A stretch of 64,000 nt of DNA from Lutraria lutraria (Eukaryota; Mollusca; Bivalvia; Venerida; Mactridae): assembly GCA_964023205.1 (NCBI GenBank), contig OZ026835.1, positions 15,706,414 through 15,770,413 of the forward strand. Reading direction: 5' to 3'. Each line of letters starts with the position of its first letter. Positions within the stretch are counted from its first letter, which is position 1. Made by a program: the position numbers and the translations under genes. Below, piece by piece: positions 23,201-33,500 of the stretch. The notes under the pieces were generated by a model. That model searched no databases. It saw only the letters and a list, made by a program, of their open reading frames with translations, and was not told the DNA's origin.

Positions 23201-24338
23201 AAAAATGTTATGCAGGAAAAATATCAAAACATCATTACATATAAATCTATCAGAGTGGTCAGAAACATGGCAATTAAAATTCAATGCAACAAAGTGCAAG
23301 TCCATATCAACAGTAAGCACACGTACCATAATTATGAAATCAGGAGGAGGTGAAGTTGAAATTGAAAAAGAAGAAAACGAGAAAGACATTGGTGTAACAT
23401 TCAATGACAAGATGAAATTCAACATATATATAGCTGACATAGTGAAAAAAGCCAACCAACATTTAGGATTAGTAAAAAGGAGTTATGAATATATAGACAA
23501 TCCTATCATGTTTCTAAATAATGTTGTACAAGTCTCTTATTTGTCCTAAACTTGAATATGCAATGGTAACATGGTCACCATGGCTCCAGAAAGATAGTGT
23601 TGCCATCGAACATGTGTAGAGACGAGCAACCATAATTGTGAAAGGGCTAGAAAAATGATCTTACAAGGAAAAACTGAAAGAACTTGCTTTACCTACTTTG
23701 TAAAAAGTTTGTTGTACCGTCAAGAACGAGTGGGTATGATAGAATTGTTCAAAATCATGAACAAATTTGACCAAGTTAACTTAAAGCACACGCATATAAA
23801 GAATCTTCTAATTGAAGAAAATCTTACAGACCTGTAAGTACTTTTAACTACAGGTTGCACCAAAAGCTAGTATCAAAACTATTCCAGAGGATATGAGTGT
23901 GCTAGTCAAAAAGGGGGTCATAACTCCTGTGAAAATGTTGGGATTTTAATGGAATCAAAGATGACCTGTATTTTATTTTTATACACCTTCATGTGAAATA
24001 TGAAACAATTCCATGAAATATATCTCGGAACCCAAAAGTTGGACGGAAGGACACATTAATGCCCTTCCGCCATAAAAAAGGCATCTGAAACACAAAAATA
24101 CGAGGAAGATCTTGATTCCCAGATGCACCAATACCCAAGTCGAAGTATGTAGGAGATAAAAAAAAAATACCTCTGACGTTTGTTCGTAAACAAATTTCTT
24201 TTTACTTTGTTGTTGATCAACATTTTTTCCGAGCCAAGATGGAGCGACGGGAGCTTTGGGCTTGTCCCGATCTGATCTCACATTAGTTGGGGGAGCCCAG
24301 CCCCCCTGAACTCGTGCTCTTCGGCGTTTGTCGCTCAT
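17215..24338 (-). CDS. ALKBH3: ALKBH3: alpha-ketoglutarate-dependent alkylation-repair dioxygenase (complete, 7 exons)
   Basis: Coding exons in transcript order: 24171-24338, 20959-20993, 19902-19949, 19002-19194, 18509-18718, 17874-17972, 17215-17292 (stop 17215-17217). All borders are AG/GT and phases agree. The product is 276 residues (human is 286). The N-terminus MSDKRRRARVQGGWAPP closely matches the ALKBH3 start. Motifs: the W-R-Q-R-T block and QPRLTAWYGDHPYSYS (nucleotide-recognition region), iron ligands His186 and Asp188 in AWHSDDE, third ligand His252 in DWQHRIPREYH, and Arg264 and Arg270 in RINLTFR for 2-oxoglutarate. All catalytic positions are present. Members oxidatively demethylate 1-methyladenine and 3-methylcytosine in single-stranded DNA and RNA, acting in nucleus and cytosol. 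Intron 1 holds a decayed non-LTR retroelement in opposite orientation and an 11-monomer repeat. The start is the only ATG giving the conserved N-terminus. Confidence 0.95.
18016..18185. repeat. 20-bp tandem repeat in an ALKBH3 intron
   Basis: About eight copies of a 20-bp unit of the form GATCACTGGGATACATACAG, with variants ATATCACTG and AGCTCACTG. It lies between exons 5 and 6 of ALKBH3. It probably varies in copy number; no function is apparent. Confidence 0.9.
19990..20376. mobile_element. MITE-like element with TTAAAG...CTTTAA inverted ends, in ALKBH3 intron 3-4 region
   Basis: The left end TTAAAGTCCCATAAGCTTA is mirrored by the right end AGCTTATGGGGCTTTAA, with flanking TA on both sides (possible target duplication). 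The element is about 387 bp with no transposase frame, so it is non-autonomous. A perfect CRE palindrome TGACGTCA sits inside at 20204-20211. The superfamily is not determined. It lies just upstream, in transcription sense, of the exon at 19902-19949, and its left end is about 40 bases from that exon's acceptor. Confidence 0.75.
20615..20850 (+). repeat. Dispersed 'TATGCCCC...GGGGCATA' repeat
   Basis: Starts TATGCCCCTTATCGATAG and continues through a 'GGTCTGTACGTCGGTCTG' segment to GAGGGGGCATTGTCTTTTAA. The open frames here on both strands are shadows of this repeat. I recognise the type as common in bivalve genomes; that is recollection, not a search. A related end lies near 31730-31752. Confidence 0.7.
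21129..23203. repeat. Composite repeat with about 11 alternating 155/164-bp monomers, bounded by CTCACC / GGTGAGC ends
   Basis: The left edge is AAGAGGGCCATGATGGCCCT followed by GCTCACCAGG. The right edge is AAGCTCACC...CTGGTGAGCT, so the ends are partly inverted. Inside, the anchor CTCTAGGCCTTGTGGTTTCG recurs at 21321, 21477, 21641, 21796, 21960, 22115, 22278, 22442 and 22597. Degenerate copies follow at 22761 and 22925. Spacings alternate between about 155 and 164 bp. The difference is whether the linker reads 'AAAATAGAATAAACC..AGGGCAG' or 'GTCTATATAAATCAAGTGAC..GGGGCGGGG'. There is no coding capacity. It occupies intron 1 of ALKBH3. A short degenerate relative lies at 39312-39600. Confidence 0.88.
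23204..23900 (+). pseudogene. Decayed non-LTR retrotransposon reverse transcriptase, C-terminal fragment
   Basis: In broken frames the plus strand encodes the typical C-terminal half of a LINE reverse transcriptase. There is a W-S-x-x-W-Q-L-K-F-N-x-x-K-C-K block, then E-K-D-I-G-V-T-F, an N-Q-H-L-G-L-V-K-R-S block, L-E-Y-A...W-S-P, and an E-R-V-G-M-I-E-L-F-K-I-M-N tail. Frame breaks near 23535 and 23650 and an in-frame stop near 23620 show it is dead. It is 5'-truncated and abuts the composite repeat. It is antisense to ALKBH3 within intron 1. The exact clade (RTE, CR1 or Jockey-like) is not determined. Confidence 0.8.
23905..24035. repeat. Dispersed ~130-bp repeat, copy 1
   Basis: Contains CATAACTCCTGTGAAAATGT, CCTGTATTTTATT, ATACACCTTCATGT and CCATGAAATAT in the same order as a second copy at 28245-28370. 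This establishes a dispersed family from the sequence alone. Confidence 0.75.
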
Positions 24339-24420
24339 AGTACGATTCAGCTAACAATTGAATTTTTTGTTTGTTTACGTAAATTCACACCATGGAGGCT
24401 GCCATATTGTAAATAAAGAA
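24339..24420 (-). promoter_or_regulatory. Putative ALKBH3 5' UTR/core promoter with YY1-like motif
   Basis: Directly upstream of the ALKBH3 ATG. On the minus strand 24391-24409 reads CAATATGGCAGCCTCCATGG-like sequence. Its CAATATGGCAGC resembles the YY1 core AANATGGCGGC, often found at TATA-less starts. The transcription start is not known. Confidence 0.35.
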
Positions 24421-25537
24421 CCCAATTAAAGAGTAATCAACCCAACTTGAAAGAAGTATCGAAAAGTTTATTACTATTCTTCAGTCGAAATATTCTAGCA
24501 ATCTCTATCCATGTTAACATGATCGGCTTTTCAAAAAGAATAATTTTTGTAATTGCAAATACGTATATAAAACATTTCAGAAGATTCAAAACATCAGTAT
24601 TAAAAGTATTGGTCAGACCCAGTCCTAAATGATGATCACTGCATCCACATCCAAACGCATCTGTCACCCATCTAATTTAAGATTTAACTTAAACATTTAA
24701 ATCTTTTTTAAAAAACAATGCTTAATTGTCCTAGATAACAATAAATCTATTTTGAAAGATAAATTTGAAAGGTACGTGCATGGTCACATGATCTTTTTAT
24801 GCCTACATGTAGCCTGTACAAATATTTATTGCAAGTTTATGTGATTGCTATCAGCATTTGTTGGGAAGCTGTTTGAATGAGTTAAGTTATGAACCCTTAC
24901 TTAAGCTTATTGCACTATGCACTCATTCAATACACTGGTGCTATTCATGTGTATGTGTTCAGGTATTGTCATCGAAAATGAGGATATATATGACCCGCCG
25001 ATACTTGCTGTATCCATGAACTTATGCTGACTAAACCAGTTTTCTCAGACTGTATTCTAACCAGTACTAACTTACCTTTCCACAAAGAGCCAGCAACTTC
25101 TTTATGTACAGAGGTAAATCCACATTTTCAACAATTTTTCATGGAAGATGACACAATATAAGACTAGCATTGACCACTGGACCACATGCAGTCTCTTACA
25201 GTCCACTACATATAATTTTATCATGTTGTGTTAAAATATTCATCAATGAATTAATGTATGTAGTTTACCTGACATGAAATACTGATATCACAATATTGAT
25301 GTCATGATAAGATGAAACAGGGATTTAAATATTTGTAATTTTTCAGTGTTTAATCAGAATTTAAGAGATTCTCTCAAATTACTGGATCAATTTGGAACCA
25401 TTTTGGATACTAATATAGTTTAATAGATAAAGTCAGATGACCTTAGGGAAGGCCATTGTATGATTTTTACAACAGAAAGCTACTCTGACAGTAGAATATA
25501 GATATAAAATACACAAAAATAAGACAGTTTCACATGG
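24421..25537. other. Intergenic region between MAP3K4 3' end and ALKBH3 5' end
   Basis: Both flanking genes are on the minus strand. The stretch is AT-rich. It includes a SINE-like fragment at about 25030-25180: ATTCTAACCAGTACTAACTT, then CCACATTTTCAACA. That fragment is shared in order with the element at 58165-58425. Short open frames near 24437-24667 have no support. No gene is recognised. Confidence 0.55.
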
Positions 25538-27524
25538 TTTTATTAATGAATAAATTATAACAATGAACCAACATTTTGTTGATACTGATAACAGAAATAT
25601 TTTCAAATATTTCAATTTAAGTAAATACAGTGTAAGCAGACACACTAATAAATCATTCAACATTTGTCCACATAATGATGTAAGTCAAACAACAAAATAT
25701 ACACTACATTCATAAATTAACAACACACTTCTTAACAGGATATACTAACTTACTCATTCATCAACAAATTATACACCACTTTTAATAAACAAACAACATT
25801 GTCAACAGATTGCACAGCACACATGGAATACAGAAGGTATTTACAAGTTCTTGCATACAAACATACAAAGAAAAAAGAAGAAGAAAAAGACGTAATGAAA
25901 GAGATTAAAGAATAAGAAAGCAGAAATAGCTTCATTTATTTGCTACAAACATAGTTTTACTTTTTACAGCCAATCAAATGATATACATGCAATCTAAATT
26001 AAAAGTAAACATGAAACAGATTATTCAAAATCTCCATTTATACACCGGAATAGACAGACAGTCATTATGCAAGAACACAGCACATAGAAAAATATAAGTT
26101 GGCAATAGCTAAATATGCAATTTATTGCCATCAAGAATAACATATCACAAAATACTTTTGGCCGAACCATTTATACATCTACAAACAAACCATACTACTT
26201 TAAGAGCATCATTTAAAATAATTTCTGTTAAACTTGACAAATTTGTATCATCATCATCAAATACATACATGATTTAATCAGAAGCAAAAACAAAATACAG
26301 TTGTTAGCACATTTTCTCCCTGTAAGCATTAATTCAAACGCAATAATAGGATTTTGAGTTGTATCACCTTGAAACTTCTGGAACAAAGGTGAAGTTAAAT
26401 GTTTCAGATTAAAAAATCAAAGTTTGAAGTAAAAAATAATAGAAATCATTAATGCCAAAAAGTTGATTCACTTGCAATATTCAGACAAAGAAGAAATACT
26501 AGAATAAATAATAACAAAAAAGTTATCAAAATGCAGACAAATAATGCGTCTTCTATCATTTAGAGGGAGACATAATTATTTAACACCCAATAAGTATTCA
26601 AATAAATTATGAATCTATATATATATATGATACTTCATTAATGTAATGTATACATATCAAAGCTTAAAGATATTTCATAAAAGGATAAACAATCATAATG
26701 TAAGTTGTACAAAAGAAATTACAAACAAAAATATACAATTTGAACACTTGAATTAAAATCTATAGTTGTGATTTCATCTAAAATATTGAAAATAAGTACA
26801 ACTGAATTAATTAACTTCTGTACAATAAAACTGATGAAAATAAACTAAATACAGTAAACAATGGTCAGTACACAACTTCTGAGATTTCCCAAACCTCAGA
26901 AAAACCTGTCATACTTTAACTCATTCAATATACATGAACTAAAAAATAATGTAGGGCACTACAATCATCAATGATTACCGGTAATCACCAGCCTTTTAAA
27001 AAGCCTTCATATGATGTAAAGCAAACGAAAATTTCGTGATTTACATAGAAAATGTCAAATCCAATTTGTTTCTAAATTTTTTTCAGAGAAAGAATTGAAT
27101 ACACAAAAACATTAATATAATGCATTAGGTAATAAAACCGTTAATTCATGGGCATTTGTGAAATGGTTGAACTGTGAGCCTTGGGGTCGGGTGACATTTT
27201 GGACTGTTGCCCTCGGAATACGGCCTTGGGGCAACAGTTCAAGTCACCCCTACACCTCAGGAACACATTTTTGACTGTTCAACGAATGCCCATGAAATAA
27301 CTGTATACTGACAGACAGACTCAATCATACCTGATTATTTGTTTTGCTCTCCCAACATATTGCCAATGGATGCATTCATGATTAAAAAAATAGTTTTAAT
27401 TATCAAATGATTACATGCATCAGGCATGCACTTTGATGAACAATGGATTCAGTATTTTAGTTATAGGTAATTTTCATACAATTTACATCAATAACAGCAG
27501 CCTCTGTAACAAACCCATCATGAT
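25538..27524 (-). terminator. Probable MAP3K4 3' UTR with poly(A) signal
   Basis: About 2 kb of AT-rich sequence lies downstream of the MAP3K4 stop at 27525-27527. TTTATT at 25538-25543 is AATAAA on the minus strand. It holds a TA dinucleotide run near 26610 and a palindromic insert at 27138-27303. The UTR length is inferred from the absence of other signals. Confidence 0.4.
27138..27303. repeat. Palindromic (foldback) element
   Basis: The left arm CGTTAATTCATGGGCATTTG is mirrored by the right arm GAATGCCCATGAAATAACTG. The centre is CCCTCGGAATACGGCCTTGGGG. Nearly the whole 165 bp can fold back. The centre resembles that of the palindrome at 29276-29403, so they are probably one family. It lies within the presumed MAP3K4 3' UTR. 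Confidence 0.8.
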
Positions 27525-30500
27525 TTAATTCTGACTTGTGTCTGCGTCTTCCCCATCACCATCAGGATCATATATCTGTAAGTATAATACAATAATTAAC
27601 ATTAGTAAAACATGAGTTAATTATCACCTGTGAACTAAGGTCAATAATCAGCACATTGTTATTGATGTAATAATGGACCAATATACCTCTGAATAGATGC
27701 TATCTCACTGAATACAATGGTTGAACTTTTTCTCTGCCTTATGTAACCATCTTTCAAAGATTTTCATGTTTGCAATCTTTTTATGCATTACAAGATGTTT
27801 TTTGGTCCAAGACTTCATATATATCATTATTTTGACTATAAGATTTGTATGATTTTCATATCTAATTCCATTTCTATGTTATGGCATTTAAGCGATACAA
27901 TTATAGATATCTCAAAAAGACAAAATTCAGTGTATTAAAAAGATACATTTATATTGACCTTAGCAAATGGATGATCCCTAAGTTCACTAGCCGTCCATCT
28001 TTTATCAGGGTCTGTCACTAAACAATGAACAATGAAATCCTTCCCTTCATCCCCGATGTTGTCAGGGATAGTAGGGGTCTGTCCCATTCCAACTTTGAAC
28101 ATTATTTGATACATACTCTCATATTCATGCCATGGACGCTGAAATAAAAATCAAGATTTCAGCACTAAGATTACACACTCAGCCTTTACCACATATCAGT
28201 ATCTCTTTAAATTTTAATACACTTAAAATATATCAATCAGAAATGAGTCTGGCCATAACTCCTGTGAAAATGTTTCTGATTTTTACAGAAATTGAACTTG
28301 GCCTGTATTTTATTATCATACACCTTCATGTACAATAGGAAACGAATCCATGAAATATTTCTAGAGTTAGCACTCTGAAATCAAAATTCGCCTTCATAAA
28401 AAGAACTTTCACACTGCAGCAATTAAGGAAACATAGGTTTAGTCACTAGGTAACTATTCTCAAAGAACATAATAATACAAGTTATCATCTATTAAATCAT
28501 AAATTCAAGGGATAACCGTGTTCTCAAATAGAGCCAACCCTTTCAGAAATAAATAAAACAAGGGAGCTAACTTTTCCTGAAGCCATTTCTATAACTACAC
28601 AACCAACACTCCAGATATCAGCAGCTCTACCGTGTCCTTCCGTGGCTGTCCTGGCAACTACCTCTGGAGCCATGTATGCTGTGAAAAAAAAAAAATATAC
28701 TAATTCACAACATCAAATACAATGTCACAACAATCATGAATATAACTTAAAATTGCAGTACAATGTCTATCTATTTTCCCTTAATGACATTCTATCTGTC
28801 TTATCAATACTCATTCTTTGCTTTTAATGTGCTTTGTAACATGACATGTGCTACTGTTTGGTAATTTGTATTCGTAGTTTCACTTTGGGATCCTCATGAC
28901 TTTGACAAATCAATAATGGTACTCATACACATGTTTATCTTAAAATGTATTTTTTCGTAAATAAAATATGAATTATTATTAAATAACTATTTATTATTAG
29001 CCTTGTAACTTGTTTACTGCCTGGCGTAATAATGCATTGGCATTTCCAATAAGTGGGCAAATATCTATATCACTTTCCGGCCCGGGGCCGAAAAGTGATA
29101 TAGATATTGGCTTGCATTTTAAGCAATTTGATTGGCTACTAGAGCAGGGCCAAAAAGTGATATAGATTTTAGCTGAAATGGCGGCCATCTTGTATAAGTA
29201 ATTTGTTATTCATGTGGTTCCAAAACATTTAAAATGAAACTGATTCAGATTATGAAGTTATTTAATAAAATTGTCAATAAATAAGTGATTTGATATAGGC
29301 CCTGTTATTTGTCCTTGGGACAGTCGTATTTGGCCCTCGGCCTTGGGCCAATACGACTGCCCTCTGACAAATAACAGGGCCTATATCAAATCACTTATTT
29401 ATTAACATATATTATAACACATTAATTTTGTTGTTATTATTTCTATATGTGTACGCCATGTATATGGGAGTGATCTCCCTTTATTTCATACTATTGTCTA
29501 GATTTCCCTTACCCTGGATTATCCGAAACCCCGGATTATCCGAAGTAATTTTTCGGTCCCGACGACTTCGGATAATCGGGGTTTTACTGTATATGTAGAG
29601 TTGTGATGATCCTCTCAAAATAAGGTTTGAACTCTACACCTCCAGGATGAGTGACCAAACTTACATTATAATCAAATACTAACCTGTAGTGCCAGCCATC
29701 ATACTAACTTCTCCCGCCATCGTGGTCTGATTTTTCAGTTTAACAGAACAACCAAAGTCTCCAAGTTTTAAACATCCATTTGAGGTCAGGAAAATATTAG
29801 CACCTACAAACAAAAGAAATGGCACCATCCAAGTCAGGTCATAATAATATAAAAAGGTCAATTTGCAGTAATAAATGAACTTAGAAATATATCATATCTA
29901 TATTAATTGACCATAAGTTATAGAAAACATTAAAAAGTAAAAAAATGTCTGTTATACAGATAAATTAAGATCTATCTTTGCCAATATTGTTGTACTTCGA
30001 CTGAGAATTACTTGGCATAGCAGTAGCAGAAATGCTATTTTACCTTTAATATCTCTATGGACAATTCCATTATCATGTAGCACCTGTACTGCTTTCAACA
30101 ACTCCTTAGTGTACAACCTTACTAGATCTTCTGTCAAACCAATTCTTGATACTTCATCTATAGTACCACGATCACAATACTCCATAAACACCAACATCTC
30201 AGTCTAGAAAACAACAATATCACATTAAAATCACAGCTATACAAGACCAGAAAGGCACAGCAAATCTCAATAATATCTACATATTTTAATTAATTTCCGT
30301 CAATGAAATTCATTTATGTTGTAATCCAGTTGCAACTGTCCTATTTGGTTATTTTAAAAGTGTGACAGTGATGTATGATATCAACAAATAAACCATAACC
30401 ACATCTAAACTATCATACTAACAGAACAGACAGTAACAAACACATAAATACAAAGAAACTTCATGGACTGATCAGGCACCTGTTGTTTTTTATCCACATA

Positions 30501-33500
30501 TTCTTTGTTAAGTTAGTTAATAATGGAATTTGTAATTGAAGGCCCCTTATAACTAACTTTATTCCATAAAATATAGAATTCATTGATAATAAATTACAAT
30601 AAATTCCTCTGATATTGTAATTCATACTACCAAGATAAAAACATAACAAATAACTACATGTTAATTATTTTTATACAGTATATATGTCGACTTACCCTGT
30701 GAACTTCCACACCAAAGTATCGTACAAGATTTGGATGGTTTATTCCCTCAAATCTCATTATTTCATCAATAACATCTTTAAACTGATACTGCATGTCTGC
30801 AGTACGGAATTTCATCTGAAATCATGAATCATATAAACAATTAAACACAGAACTGAGTCATTTAAACAATTATGTTACACAATCATAACATACAAGAAAT
30901 TATGAAACATTATCAAGCTGTGATAAATATCTGATACAAATTTAAGACCTGTCTTATATAAAGAGTGGCAGCCACTTTTTTAATTCAATTAAGGTATTTA
31001 AATAATTAAGATGATAGAACAATATAACCCAAACATAATGTGACATAGGTTAATACCTATTCAGAGACTTCAAAGCTTCACACTATCCAGTAATGTACAT
31101 TTACAAAAATGATTTACAGTCAATCTGATGAAACAAAAGCCATCCTTGAGAAAGACAAAATGTAGACTTTATTGACAGGTTGCCTTTAATCGGAGGTCAC
31201 TTTGTTCAAAATAATCAATGACATTTTTTAAAAAAGAACAACCTTTATGCACAGGTTTACCTTTATTTAAAAGTGGTCGCAAACAAAGGAAACAAAGGTT
31301 TGACTGTGCCTAATTTAATACTGAAAACACTTTTTCCAATAAAATTAATGGTGGGCCTACAGAATCAATGTCCCAAGTGAAGTGTAACTATTTTATTAGA
31401 GTCACTCACCTCTTTCATGGCCATAAGTTCACCAGTATCCATGTTTACAACAGAATACACTTTACCAAACTGTCCTTCACCTGAAATAAACACACAAATT
31501 GTGATAAATTAATACTGAGCAATGTAAAATTCAAATCAGTAACAAGAATTGTTTGTGAAACATGGATGCCTCTCCTGACCTTGAACTTTGACATACTGAC
31601 ATAAAAATCATTAGGGGTCATAGGGTTCATCTACATGTGATGACCAACCACCTAACCAAATCTGATCAGCTTAGGACCGACCAACCAACCAACAAACAGA
31701 ACTACTGCCATGTGCAAAGCAATATACCCCTTTCCTTCGAAAGGGGGCATGATACATATATAAGTCAAACATTAGATAACCTGCACACAGTATGACTTAA
31801 ATCCTTTCTATAACAATCATTATTTAAGCCTATAACATAACTATCTTTATCTAAGAATTTAAATAAAAGCATATATTAGTGAAAGGTACAAATCAACTAG
31901 ATGTCTGTAAGGCCTAAAATGTTTGTTATTGGTCATAGGTTAATTGAAAATGGGATAGTTAGATTGGGGCAAGTCTTTTTTGCATTTGAAAGCTTACGTG
32001 AGGGTAAAAAAGTGGATTTTCAGATTCTCTCACTAGTTAAACGTCTATGGTCACGAGAAAAATCATCAGAGGTTGATAAGTAGAAACAAACAATTTTTTT
32101 TACGACCGCATACCTATCTTGTTTCCTTTCTGCCAGTGGAAATTCACCTTCTTTGTATTTATATGATAATTGATCTCACGATGTTTTGTGACTCGACCAA
32201 TTACATGTTGTTCAAGTAGACGATGATTTCTATCCTTCTCTAACTTTTGTATGGCAGCATGCATGCGATTATGAGGTTTATAACTGAACACATTATGACT
32301 ACTACACAAGGCACTGTCTGATCCTAAAATAGACACAAGATATAAATCTATAATAAAAAGACTTACAAGTATTCTCTCGCATGACTAAGACACGTTTTTT
32401 TTTAACAAATAGGAGCAGTACAGTTAACTTATATATCTATTTGATTGAAATTTGTTACACAATGTGTGGTCTGAATGCAAATAAAACAAATAATAAATAA
32501 TGTGTATAATAAACATTCTTTGAAATGTGAACCTAAATTTCTACAATATAACATAACTTTTTAAATTATAACAACGGTATACATGTATAAATTTCATGAA
32601 AGTTTACTTATATGATCAAGTACCTTGTAACTTTAAATGATCATTTGTAGCTTTTAAAAACTGAATGGATTTAGCAAACAAAGGAATTAACTTAAAAATA
32701 AAAATTATGCAAGCTTCAGTTTAAAAAAGAATAAATATATATCCAAGTTCAGTAAATTTGTTTCAAACTGTAAAATTTGAAGTTTTGAAAGCTCGACCCA
32801 AATGTATATAACTTATAAAACACATACTGGTACTGAAAATCAAAAGAGAGTCAATTATTATTTCCTAATTGGCAACTTCCATTCCTTAATATTGTATTAA
32901 TTCATATAAAATTCTTTAAATCAATAACAAGCATTACCAAATCCCGCAAAGAATAAATTTGGTTCAAAAATCAAATAAGAATTTTAAGCCGCATGAAAAT
33001 AGTCTAATAGAAACTGACTAGCAATAAGTCAAACTCAATATACAACAGCAAGAAAACACACAAACACAAGGGAATAACAATATTATTTCTGAGGAAACAG
33101 CTAAGCAAACTAAATCCTGAATAAGGTATAACCACATGATGGAGGAACTAACATAACACATTGTTATACATATATATACAGTAAAGCATAACATAGCATC
33201 CAACTCAAATATCATATTTGTTATACTGACCACAGATTTTTAGGAATCTAATTTCTATTTCTCAACTTGAAAATGGAACCTCAAATTGAGGCCAACTTAA
33301 CTTTGGTCCTTAAGTTGGTAAAATATTGAAATTTTACTGTATATCTTAATCAAATGTATTAAGAGTAATAAACCTTCAGATAAAGCATTATCTAAGAAGA
33401 ACTTAAACAATATGTGATAATGATAATGATTTTGAAACTGACGATAGGCAGACATCAGCATATTAATGCTGTATCCTCTTTGTTCCAAATTAATGAGAGC

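Noticed and set aside
23159..23455. Minus-strand 98-codon frame
   Set aside because: It is antisense to the reverse transcriptase fragment, which explains the sequence.
29155..29185. AAATGGCGGCCATCTTG as a promoter for a nested gene
   Set aside because: It lies in a palindromic repeat context inside a MAP3K4 intron, with no associated exon.
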